A stretch of DNA of 64,000 nucleotides, taken from positions 372,001 through 436,000 of the forward strand of contig NZ_QDKM01000001.1 in NCBI RefSeq assembly GCF_003076755.1. The letters are read 5' to 3'. The translations under genes and the position numbers were made by a program. Shown in pieces: positions 50,713-58,108 of the stretch (position 1 is its first letter; each line of letters opens with the position of its first letter). The stretch is from Pararhodobacter oceanensis (lineage in GTDB: Bacteria > Pseudomonadota > Alphaproteobacteria > Rhodobacterales > Rhodobacteraceae). A model generated the notes under the pieces. The model had not been told where the DNA came from. It worked only from the letters and a program-made list of their open reading frames with translations, and did not search any database.

Positions 50713-53223
50713 CTACTCATGTGGCTTTCCCGTCTGTTCCGTGTCCACAGGGTCACCCATGGTGATGCACGCGCGCGTCTTGCGGTCGCTGCACTTTTCG
50801 TCCCCCCGCCGCAGCCAGCCCTCTTGCAGCCCTTGTGCGACAATGCTCGCCACTTCGTTATGTGCGATGTGTTCTTCGTACGACCTGTCGTCGGCTGCGG
50901 TCCCGGGGGCGGCAAGGCCGTAGCCAAGCACGTCCGCGATGAAACGCCCCACCCATCCGGGAGATAAATGGCTTGCGCGCCGTTCGTCCGGAGCCGCCCC
51001 TGCCAGCGCCGCTTGAATGTCCGCCTTCTGCGGCAGCGTGATGCCTGTCTGTCCTTTCACGGGCGGCGTCCAGCGCTCCACTGTCTGGATGTGATCGCCG
51101 TCAGGGTATTCCTGTGTTTGATTGTTCAGCGGCACGCCTACCAGCCGCATCCAGCGCGCCCCCTCTGCCGGGGCGAGGTTGGCCTTGCCGTTGTCCACGC
51201 GAATGTATTGCTGCCGGACATCCGGCGAGACGCCAAATTTCACGGCATCTTTCTCGCTCATGTTCCCCAATTGGCGAACAATACGCGCACCATCCACGAG
51301 CGCAGACGCGCCCCGCGACGCAGCTGCTCCGGCACCTGTCATATCCATCGCTGCGACCTTACTTGTGTGGTGAACCAATAGGATCGCCACCCCCGCCTTC
51401 TCTGCAATATCGCGGAGCGCCCCCAACAACAGGTTAATTGCATCGTTGGCGTTTTCTGGCAGGCCGTGCATGGCGCCAATAGGGTCCAAAACGATCAAGT
51501 CCAGACTCAATGCCTTTGCCGTTTCCACGAACCAATCCACTACGCCCGGCACAATTTCAGCCGCGCCCGAAGCTCCTAACTGCGCCAACTGGATCGGGAG
51601 ATTGCGACCAGACGTGAGAAAAAGCCTACCGTCAAGATCGTTGTGCGAAACGCGGTGGTGCGTCATTACAGCAGCCAAGCGCCGTTTCTGCTCATCTTCA
51701 CCGTCCTCGCCGTTATGGTAGAGCACGTTCAGCGGCTTATGTGGCTTGTCTCCATCCAGCAACTCGCACCCGCTCGCCATAGCAACTGCCTCGGCCATCG
51801 CCAGCGCGGACTTCCCGACGCCACCCGGCGCAACCAGAAGCCCGACATTGCCGCGGATGTAACTACGACCATAAAGCCACTGCCGCGGCGCAAGTTGGTT
51901 AGGCGAAAATGGGCCAACAGGCCGGAGCGGTGTCGCAGAAAGCCCCGCCTTGTTCTCTGCGGCTTGTGTCGCAAACGCATGCCTTGCTTCGGCGGCCTTC
52001 ACCTCAATACGCCCCGTTGGGTTCGTATTTTCAAGCATCTGCATTAGCGTTCCCCAACCCGTGCCGGGGTCAACAATACCGTCCCAAGCCGCTTGGTCGT
52101 GAACGGGATCGCCACCCCACTGCTCACACCATGCAAGCCATGCTTCCCGCCCTTCTGCCTCGATGCCCGCGGCCAAGCAGGCACCTTTAACGGCATGGCA
52201 AACGTCCAACCAATCGTCGCGATTGTCGAAGGGGCCATCATTCGGCAGACGCTCAAGCGACAGCCGAAGGAGGTCAGCGCTGGGCGCGGGCTGCCCTGTC
52301 TTACGCTCACCGTCGGCGGTGTAGCGGCTGGCACTGCCTGAAGTTCTGGCGTCAGCAGCCCCCCTGCCGGGAAGGCCATTTGTCCGGGCGATACTCTTAA
52401 TCGCCTGACAAACTTCTGCCAACGGACGCGATACGTTCGAACGGGTCGCATCGGCAGGTTCCGGCAGGGCGAGACAAGGCACGCTGCCCCGTTTGCGCTT
52501 TGTCGCGGTTGGCAGGTTTACCGTGTAGGGCAAGCGCGCAATGCGCGGCGGGTCGCTCATATCGTCTGCGCCGAGGCTCCGCATCGCGTCCGCCGCTGGC
52601 GTGGTACTCGCCGCGTCCGTAGCATCACAACGCAACCAAACGTGATGCCCGTTGCCGCTGTCCAGAACCAATGCCGGACCCTGCTCCCGCAGCGCGCACA
52701 GCGTCCGAATCCAATCCGGGTCCGCGTCCGGCGCGTCCTTCCCGTCCAAGTCCAGCACCACCGCCCGGCGCACTGCTACGTCCGCAGCGCTTGCCGCCCG
52801 CGTTGTTCCAGCCATTTCCGCCTTGCGAGGGTTTGCGCCAAAATAGATATTCTTGCGCCCGATGTGCCGCGCAATGAACTCGGCTAAGGCGGTGCGGTCT
52901 TTGTCCAAGCGCCCGCAGAACGCCACTGAGCCGCCCCCTGCCGCGTCAAGGGCGCGCAACTCCACCACGTCTCCGGCTGCGAACAGCGGCGCAATCGCGT
53001 CCAGCGCCATGCCCGCAGAGGGGCCACGCGCCAATTCCGTGCAGATCGCATCCACCAGCGCCTTGCCGGAAAGCATGCCCATTGCAATGCGTCCAGTAAT
53101 ATTCTCTGCGCTTTTCGCGTCCACGAGGCCAGCGTCGCGAGCGTTTGCCAGAAGTAGCAACTGCTCCATGACCGTGGTGTCAGCTTGATTTGGCAGTTCT
53201 GTTTTGGTATCGATGTCCAGCAC
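50713..53223 (-). CDS. Fused primase (AEP/RepB-like) and RecA-like replicative helicase
   Basis: 836-residue replication protein from GTG 53223. Residues about 95-260 resemble the RepB-like archaeo-eukaryotic primase domain: NIYFGANP, the catalytic pair in RRAVVLDLDG (Asp158, Asp160) and the histidine motif SGNGHHVWLRC. Residues about 318-395 form a PriCT-2-like helical module (DNRDDWLDVCHAVKGA, AWLAWCEQWGGDPVHD). From about 440 there is an AAA_25/RepA-type hexameric helicase: Walker A APGGVGKSA (465-473), NVLYHNGEDGEDEQKRR, Walker B LDLIVLDPIGAMHG and ILLVHHTSK. It should prime and unwind the excised island at the neighbouring repeats. It is unrelated in domain order to the P4 alpha protein. 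Confidence 0.85.
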   Translation of the reverse strand: MLDIDTKTELPNQADTTVMEQLLLLANARDAGLVDAKSAENITGRIAMGMLSGKALVDAICTELARGPSAGMALDAIAPLFAAGDVVELRALDAAGGGSVAFCGRLDKDRTALAEFIARHIGRKNIYFGANPRKAEMAGTTRAASAADVAVRRAVVLDLDGKDAPDADPDWIRTLCALREQGPALVLDSGNGHHVWLRCDATDAASTTPAADAMRSLGADDMSDPPRIARLPYTVNLPTATKRKRGSVPCLALPEPADATRSNVSRPLAEVCQAIKSIARTNGLPGRGAADARTSGSASRYTADGERKTGQPAPSADLLRLSLERLPNDGPFDNRDDWLDVCHAVKGACLAAGIEAEGREAWLAWCEQWGGDPVHDQAAWDGIVDPGTGWGTLMQMLENTNPTGRIEVKAAEARHAFATQAAENKAGLSATPLRPVGPFSPNQLAPRQWLYGRSYIRGNVGLLVAPGGVGKSALAMAEAVAMASGCELLDGDKPHKPLNVLYHNGEDGEDEQKRRLAAVMTHHRVSHNDLDGRLFLTSGRNLPIQLAQLGASGAAEIVPGVVDWFVETAKALSLDLIVLDPIGAMHGLPENANDAINLLLGALRDIAEKAGVAILLVHHTSKVAAMDMTGAGAAASRGASALVDGARIVRQLGNMSEKDAVKFGVSPDVRQQYIRVDNGKANLAPAEGARWMRLVGVPLNNQTQEYPDGDHIQTVERWTPPVKGQTGITLPQKADIQAALAGAAPDERRASHLSPGWVGRFIADVLGYGLAAPGTAADDRSYEEHIAHNEVASIVAQGLQEGWLRRGDEKCSDRKTRACITMGDPVDTEQTGKPHE

Positions 53224-53277
53224 GATGATGATGCTTTCTAGGGCCGCTCACCCATGCAGGGGTGGCGGTCTTTTTCA

Positions 53278-53526
53278 TTACAGTATGAGGGTTTGAGCGG
53301 CGAGGCGCTCTTGTTTGCGCGCTTCGATCCAGTCGCGGACTTCGCTTTCCGGCCATGCCGAAATGCGGCGCACCTTAATCGGGCGCGGAAAACCACCCTG
53401 CCAAGCAGGGCGCCGCATGGCTTCGTAAAGGGTAGTACGGCTTAGCCCGGTTAGGGACTTCACGTCTTGAAGACGCAGCAGACGATCAATGTCTATGTCT
53501 GTGGTGCTGTTCGGGCTGGTTGGCAT
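53278..53526 (-). CDS. AlpA-type excisionase / transcriptional activator
   Basis: 82 residues from ATG 53526, which has a GGAGG site seven bases upstream; the longer frame to 53565 lacks one. The winged helix-turn-helix reads LLRLQDVKSLTGLSRTTLYEAMRR, followed by FPRPIKVRRISAWPESEVRDWIEAR. This is the full AlpA/Phage_AlpA pattern. Such proteins act as recombination directionality factors or activate the integrase gene in P4-like elements. It lies between the integrase block and the primase-helicase on the same strand. Confidence 0.88.
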   Translation of the reverse strand: MPTSPNSTTDIDIDRLLRLQDVKSLTGLSRTTLYEAMRRPAWQGGFPRPIKVRRISAWPESEVRDWIEARKQERLAAQTLIL

Positions 53527-53596
53527 TGTGAAACCTCCGTGATGTTCACGGACTTCCTCGCCCATTCACGGACACAACGCGGCGGTAGAAACTACC

Positions 53597-54328
53597 CTAC
53601 TTTCTGCTGCTTTTGGCGCGCGGCTTGCCGGGTCCGCTGTTGGCTAGTTCGACGACTTCCGCCAATTCTTCATTTGACGCTGCATATGGGCTAGACAAAT
53701 CGCCTGCCTGACCCGCCACGAGCGCTGAGCGACCGAACTCACCCCTCCTACCGCCTAGAGCTTTCAGCCAGCGGTCCAATCTTGTTTTTTCCGCATCGTC
53801 GCCCATCAAATCGCGCCAGACAGCGTCTTGGGTCTTGCCAGTATGCCCGATACGCCAAAGAACGGTTCCCACAAGCCTTTGCCGCGCGTAGCGAATGAGC
53901 GCAGTTGCTGCCTGCCGGTTGGAGTAAAGCATTTGGGGCGCAGCCTCGCCCATGCCGCCCGGTCCCTCCAGCATTTGCAAGAGGTCAGCCACAACGGCTC
54001 CGTGGTTGAAGTTGGAAGGCAATACAGAGACGTGATCCGGCGAGGCACCAAGCCCTAGGATAAGCTGCGCCAGCAAGCGGATATGATAGGCGCGGTGCTG
54101 GCGGCTATTAAAAGTCGAGACAGGGCTTTGAGGTACTTCATTTACTGCCTCTAAACCCGCTGCATGCAGGTTTTCTGTTATGCCGCGCCCCTGCGCCACC
54201 GCTGCGATGAAATGCCAGAAGCCCCCCTCATTCAGTGCGCCTGTACCATTGCTCCCTTTGGCTAGAAGTTCGGAAAGCATCCTATGAAGATGTTCTTCCG
54301 GCACCGGGGGAATAGCGCTGTCCGTCAC
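53597..54328 (-). CDS. Hypothetical protein coupled to the integrase
   Basis: 243 residues from GTG 54328, sharing the GTGA overlap with the integrase stop; the frame is open upstream inside the integrase gene but without support. The protein is helical and has no signal or membrane segment. The middle (SRQHRAYHIRLLAQLILGLGASPDHVSVLPSNFNHGAVVADLLQMLEG) and the end (SNEELAEVVELANSG) show no motif I know. Translational coupling to the integrase suggests a role in integration, excision or copy control of the island. Confidence 0.6.
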   Translation of the reverse strand: MTDSAIPPVPEEHLHRMLSELLAKGSNGTGALNEGGFWHFIAAVAQGRGITENLHAAGLEAVNEVPQSPVSTFNSRQHRAYHIRLLAQLILGLGASPDHVSVLPSNFNHGAVVADLLQMLEGPGGMGEAAPQMLYSNRQAATALIRYARQRLVGTVLWRIGHTGKTQDAVWRDLMGDDAEKTRLDRWLKALGGRRGEFGRSALVAGQAGDLSSPYAASNEELAEVVELANSGPGKPRAKSSRK

Positions 54329-55626
54329 GCTTTGCCTCCTGCCGCCGCGTGCAGTCGAACAGTATTGCCGTCGCTCGCCTGCCCCCCTGCCGGGGTTGCG
54401 CCATTCAAATAGGTGTTCCAATCTTCCATCAATGCCCGGCGGCGCTCAACTGTGCTGCCCCGTACATAAGCCTGCTCAACCGCGTCAAGCTGGTGGGCAA
54501 GCTGTTCCTCAATCAATTCGCGCGGATACTCAGTGCATTCACCGGCCCAAGTCCGAAAGGTCGCGCGAAGCCCATGAACGGTCATTCGATCCCGATAATT
54601 CATTCGCGTAAGCAGCATCATCGCTGCATTCTCACTAAGCGGCCCGGTGCCCTTTTCGTTTGGGAAAATCAGGTCTGCGGGGCTGGGGTCGCGTCCACGC
54701 ATAGCGCGATGCTGCGCGCGCATTATTTCCAAAATCTCGATCATTCGGGCAGTAAGAGGCATGTTGTGGCCGCGCCTCATCTTCATACGCGCAGCAGGTA
54801 TCAACCAAACTGCACGATCCATATCCATTTCGCGCCATACGGCCAACCGAGCCTCGCCCATCCGGCAGGCGGCAAGTGCTATGAACTCGGCCATAAGCGC
54901 CGTAACAGCACTCTCCTGCCGGGTCCGCAGCGCCGCTATGAAGCCCGCGGCCTCATCATAGGGCAGCGCGCGACGATGGCCGTGTGTCAGTTTCCGTTGC
55001 GGGGATAATGTGTGGTTGAACTGCCGCCATGCCGCCGGGTTATCCCCTTGATAGGCTCCGTTCTGGATGGCATACGAAAACAACGCCTCAAGCCGCCCAC
55101 GGACGCGACGTGCCGTATCGTGCGTCGTGTCCCATATCGGACGAAGTACGGCCAATACATCCTCGCGGGTTACGTCGCCTAGCGGCTTTTCACGCAACGC
55201 AGAAGCCTGCTCCGTAAATGTCCTTTCCCACTGCGCCGCCTGCTTTGCGCTACTGAACTCCTGCACCTTGCCCGGCAGAAAAACGTGATCCGCATAGTGG
55301 CCAAATGATACAGAATTTGCCTCAACTTGCTCACGCAAGCGACTTTCCTTAGCGATGCGTTCGGCCTCCGCTATGGGGTCCAACCCATCAGCGATAGCTG
55401 CGCGCGCGGCGGCTGCCGCCCGCCGGGCAGACGCAAGACTAGTGGCAGGGAAAGGGCCAAGACCCATTTCGCGCTGCTTCTGGCCGCGCATCTTGTAGCG
55501 CAAGGACCACCGCCCGCCTCCATTGGCGGTAACGCGCAGAGTTAGGCCACCGCCATCGTTTAGCATCGCGCCGGGCTTGGCGTTCTTGACCGCCAATGCT
55601 GTAAGTCGATGGATTCCTTTTGCCAT
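54325..55626 (-). CDS. int: Tyrosine integrase, P4 family
   Basis: 433-residue site-specific recombinase. The N-terminal DUF4102 arm-binding domain is present (RLTALAVKNAKPGAMLNDGGGLTLRVTANGGGRWSLRYK). It is followed by the SAM-like core-binding domain and the catalytic domain: first Arg in ALAACRMGEARLAVW, Lys in the hairpin after WLIPAARMKMRRGHNMPL, box II HGLRATFRTWAGE (His, Arg), then HQLDAVEQAYVRGSTVERRR (His and nucleophilic Tyr). It is about 410 bases from attR, as usual for tRNA-targeting elements, and has an AAGGGG ribosome site. It should carry out integration at tRNA-Glu. Confidence 0.95.
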   Translation of the reverse strand: MAKGIHRLTALAVKNAKPGAMLNDGGGLTLRVTANGGGRWSLRYKMRGQKQREMGLGPFPATSLASARRAAAAARAAIADGLDPIAEAERIAKESRLREQVEANSVSFGHYADHVFLPGKVQEFSSAKQAAQWERTFTEQASALREKPLGDVTREDVLAVLRPIWDTTHDTARRVRGRLEALFSYAIQNGAYQGDNPAAWRQFNHTLSPQRKLTHGHRRALPYDEAAGFIAALRTRQESAVTALMAEFIALAACRMGEARLAVWREMDMDRAVWLIPAARMKMRRGHNMPLTARMIEILEIMRAQHRAMRGRDPSPADLIFPNEKGTGPLSENAAMMLLTRMNYRDRMTVHGLRATFRTWAGECTEYPRELIEEQLAHQLDAVEQAYVRGSTVERRRALMEDWNTYLNGATPAGGQASDGNTVRLHAAAGGKA

Positions 55627-55635
55627 ATTTGCCCC

Positions 55636-55785
55636 TTAACTGCCCGCTTCCACGCGTGGAAGCCTAAACACTGACACTGCCAACAGCGCCGCTATCAGCA
55701 CCACCGAAATGCCCCTTCGCCAGCCGAAAAGGCCTTGCACGAGAGGCACAGGCAAATGCTGTTCCGCACGAGCCAACTTATGCAC
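55636..55785 (-). CDS. Possible small membrane protein upstream of int
   Basis: 49-residue frame from GTG 55785 with an AAGGA-type site. Residues about 26-42 (GISVVLIAALLAVSVF) would form one transmembrane helix. It ends nine bases before the integrase start. Too short for family assignment; the hydrophobic run and spacing make it plausible but unproven. Confidence 0.35.
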   Translation of the reverse strand: MHKLARAEQHLPVPLVQGLFGWRRGISVVLIAALLAVSVFRLPRVEAGS

Positions 55786-55890
55786 GCCGACTGGTCCTTA
55801 AAACATGCCCGCGTGCTTTTGCCACAGTGTGCAGTTGCCAGCGCTCGCAGGGCGGTAATCGTCATTGAACAAGGCCCCTCTTACAATTCC

Positions 55891-55922
55891 TGCCCCCAAT
55901 CCTGCCCCTAAAATTTAGGGGC
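55891..55922 (+). other. Candidate integrase arm sites and palindrome near attR
   Basis: TGCCCC at 55891-55896 and TGCCCCTAAA at 55903-55912 repeat the pair seen near attL. The second copy is the left half of a near-perfect palindrome: GCCCCTAAA, one A, TTTAGGGGC (55904-55922). It could be an integrase or AlpA binding site. The rest of 55786-56039 is AT-richer and shows no gene. Confidence 0.45.
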
Positions 55923-56039
55923 TGTCAACGGCTTCCGGCGGACCTCCACGGACACCTCTCGACCCTCCATCAATGCAAGCCGTTGTTTATAATGTATTTT
56001 TAGGATACTGCCGAACATCCTCGGACGGTAGTTTATCTG

Positions 56040-56061
56040 CCCTACGGGCTGCCACTTTTCC
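56040..56061 (+). other. Attachment site attR
   Basis: Exact 22-base copy of the tRNA-Glu 3' segment at 43129-43150, with the T-arm remainder missing on its left. It marks the right border of the island; chromosomal sequence resumes after it. Confidence 0.88.
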
Positions 56062-56177
56062 CTGACAATTGATCGACTTACCGGTGTTGCCATTTGGCAA
56101 TGGCGGCGTATCGCGGCTTGACCGGCGGGGCAAAAGCATGATGCTGTAACGCTTGAAAATCGGGGGAAGGACGCAAC

Positions 56178-56459
56178 ATGACTCGGCTATTCACGATTGC
56201 ACTGGCCACATTGATACCGCTTGCGGGCTGCGTGGGCACCGGTGGTGTCACCGAAGAGGGCTATCTGACGGAATTGCCCGAGGGGCTGGCTGACTCGGCC
56301 GCACCGGGGCAGAACCTGACGACGATTCGCATTCTGCCCGAGGACGGCTGTTATTGGTATGAGCATGTCGGGCCGGTGGAAACCACCATCCTGCCGCTGC
56401 GCACCCGCGACAACCGGCCGATCTGCTCGCGCGCGCAGGGCGAAGAGGCGGCGGCGTAA
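56178..56459 (+). CDS. Small lipoprotein
   Basis: 93 residues from ATG 56178, with a GGGGAAGG site upstream. The lipoprotein signal MTRLFTIALATLIPLAGCVG ends in the lipobox LAGC. The mature part (TIRILPEDGCYWYEHVGPVETTILPLRTRDNRPICSRAQ) has two further cysteines that may form a disulfide. I recognise no named family. It is the first chromosomal gene right of the island and has its own terminator. Confidence 0.75.
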   Translation: MTRLFTIALATLIPLAGCVGTGGVTEEGYLTELPEGLADSAAPGQNLTTIRILPEDGCYWYEHVGPVETTILPLRTRDNRPICSRAQGEEAAA

Positions 56460-56490
56460 GCGATCCGGGCGTTTGCTGGATGCAAGTTGG

Positions 56491-56517
56491 AAGGGGGGCT
56501 GGCTGCTCCCCTTTTTT
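56491..56517 (+). terminator. Intrinsic terminator after the lipoprotein gene
   Basis: Stem AAGGGGGGC / GCTCCCCTT (one G-T wobble) with a TGGCT loop; the 3' arm runs into a run of six T. It starts 32 bases after the stop codon. Confidence 0.75.
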
Positions 56518-56647
56518 GCCTGCGATGAGGGGCAAGGAGCGTTGAGCTATCAGCCCCGCATGAAAGGCGTGCTACGCCCCGCCCCCCTATCCGCCCAAGC
56601 GCGCAGAAAACACTCGCGCGCGGCATTGGCTGTGCTAGGCTTTGCGC

Positions 56648-57019
56648 ATGGCATGGAAACCCCAAGGCTACCCCGATCTCTCGCCCTACCTATTGGTCAG
56701 GGATGCCGAGGCTGTGCTGACCTTCTGCGAGCGCGTGTTCGACGCGACCCGCCTGCGGGTGATCCCCAGAGACAGCGGCGGCATCATGCATGCGGAGTGC
56801 CGTATCGGCGACAGCGTGGTGATGATCGGTGAGGCCGAGGGCCCGCCGGCGATGCTGCATCTCTATCTCGACGACCCAGATGCGGCTTTTGACCGCGCGG
56901 TGGCGGCGGGTGCTGAGGTGATCCAGCCGATGATGGAAAAGGGCGACGGGGACCGCCGCGGCGGTGTGCGCGCGCCGGATGGAACGCAGTGGTTTCTCGC
57001 CCGACAGATGGACGACTAA
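56648..57019 (+). CDS. VOC (glyoxalase/bleomycin-resistance) family protein
   Basis: 123-residue protein from ATG 56648 (MAWKPQGYPDLSPYLLVRDAEAVLTFCERVFDATRL). The beta-alpha-beta-beta-beta pattern, with GGIMHAECRIGDSVVMIGEA and LYLDDPDAAFDRAVAAGAEVIQPM and then GGVRAPDGTQWFLARQ, matches PhnB-like VOC proteins. Members bind metals and act as lyases, dioxygenases or resistance proteins; the substrate here cannot be named. Encoded alone. Confidence 0.85.
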   Translation: MAWKPQGYPDLSPYLLVRDAEAVLTFCERVFDATRLRVIPRDSGGIMHAECRIGDSVVMIGEAEGPPAMLHLYLDDPDAAFDRAVAAGAEVIQPMMEKGDGDRRGGVRAPDGTQWFLARQMDD

Positions 57020-57169
57020 ACGGCGCTGACTGGACTGCACCCGCAGCGGTGAGCGCTGTTGCTGCGCCAACGCCGCCGCAGTGCAACCGGCGACCAACCA
57101 AACAAATACCGCGCCACGCTACTGGCCGCCGAGAGGGTGCAGCCACGCCACCCGATCCGCGCGATGAAA

Positions 57170-57199
57170 AACGGGGAACAGCGCTGGCTGCTCCCCGTT
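57170..57199 (-). terminator. Intrinsic terminator of the L,D-transpeptidase gene
   Basis: A 13-base stem with one mismatch (AACGGGGAACAGC / GCTGCTCCCCGTT) and a GCTG loop. Read on the minus strand it is followed by a T-run. It begins 43 bases after the transpeptidase stop at 57242. Confidence 0.75.
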
Positions 57200-57241
57200 C
57201 TCAACTCACATCCTGTAGTGGCGCCTAACAGGCGCGCGGGA

Positions 57242-57862
57242 TCAGGCCGGATAGAGATGCGCGGTAGCGCCGACTTCGACCTGCTCATAAAGATCAATGA
57301 TATGCGCCATCACCATCCGCACGCAGCCCGAGCTGGCGCGGCGGCCGATCGACCAAGCCTGCGGCGTCCCGTGGATGCGCAGATAGGTATCGCGGTTGCC
57401 CGCATAGAGATAGAGCGCGCGCGAGCCCAAGGGGTTCTCAGGCCCGCCCGGCACGCCGCCGGCGAATTCGGCATATTGCGGATCGCGGCGGATCATATTG
57501 GCGGTCGGGGTCCACTGCGGCCAGCGCGCCTTGCGACCGATGCGGAAGACGCCCGGTTCATAGAGCTCACCGCTGCCGATGGCGACGCCGTAGCGCATCG
57601 CCCAGCCGTCCTCGCGGATGTGATAGAGATAGCGCGCCACCGCATCGACATGGATGTCGCCGGGCAGCAGGCCGGGGTTGGCGCGCACCAGACGCGGCAG
57701 GAACCGCGGCGCGATGCCCCAAGGGTTGGTCACCGCCGGATCGTAACCTGCGGGCGTGACCTGCGCATCCCACTCGTCCCAGTTGCTCGGACTGGCCAAG
57801 GCAAGATTCGGCGCTGCCAGAGCGGCGCCCGATGTCAGCAAGAAGTTACGTCTATTCAGCAC
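57242..57862 (-). CDS. L,D-transpeptidase (YkuD domain)
   Basis: 206 residues from GTG 57862, which has an AGGA site; GTG 57892 is possible but lacks one. The N-terminus LNRRNFLLTSGAALAAPNLALA is a signal peptide with a twin Arg, so Tat export is possible. The YkuD domain carries the catalytic motif LRIHGTPQAWSIGRRASSGCVRMVMAHIIDLYEQV, with His and the nucleophilic Cys near residues 163 and 181. Such enzymes make 3-3 peptidoglycan cross-links or attach outer-membrane proteins to the wall. It is divergent from nothing close; 246 non-coding bases separate it from the permease gene at 58109. Confidence 0.9.
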   Translation of the reverse strand: MLNRRNFLLTSGAALAAPNLALASPSNWDEWDAQVTPAGYDPAVTNPWGIAPRFLPRLVRANPGLLPGDIHVDAVARYLYHIREDGWAMRYGVAIGSGELYEPGVFRIGRKARWPQWTPTANMIRRDPQYAEFAGGVPGGPENPLGSRALYLYAGNRDTYLRIHGTPQAWSIGRRASSGCVRMVMAHIIDLYEQVEVGATAHLYPA

Positions 57863-58108
57863 GGAATTTGTTCCTGAAATACCCAAGTTCACTTTGTAAT
57901 ATAATGCGACGAACCGCCCGAAGGGTAAACCGTGGCACGGTCACATCCGATCACAGATGCGTAATCTAGCCCGTTTGACACTCTGTCAATGGCACGGCTG
58001 TAAAGATAGGTGCAGCGTGGCCGAAATTCAACGCTGGAGGCTCGGGTGGCGTCGCTCGCGGGCCTCCCCTATTTGCCTCGTTAAGGGCCTGCCGCGCGGG
58101 GGCGCTGC

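Larger units (their letters stand above)
43129..56061. mobile_element. Integrative genomic island in tRNA-Glu (P4-like satellite type)
   Basis: About 12.9 kb bounded by an exact 22-base direct repeat: left copy 43129-43150 at the 3' end of tRNA-Glu, right copy 56040-56061. Next to the right end lies a P4-family tyrosine integrase. Inward from it are an unknown gene, an AlpA-type regulator, a primase-helicase and a repeat array, then cargo: two unknown genes and a type I restriction-modification operon. Base composition in hsdS and parts of hsdR is visibly AT-richer than the chromosome. No structural phage genes, terminase, relaxase or conjugation genes were recognised. It is most like a P4-type phage satellite or a self-replicating integrative element carrying a defence system. 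The borders are seen directly; the classification is inferred. Confidence 0.88.

Noticed and set aside
55908-56093. 61-codon minus-strand frame crossing attR
   Set aside because: It spans the recombination point between island and chromosome, has no ribosome site or motif, and overlaps the palindrome and att core.
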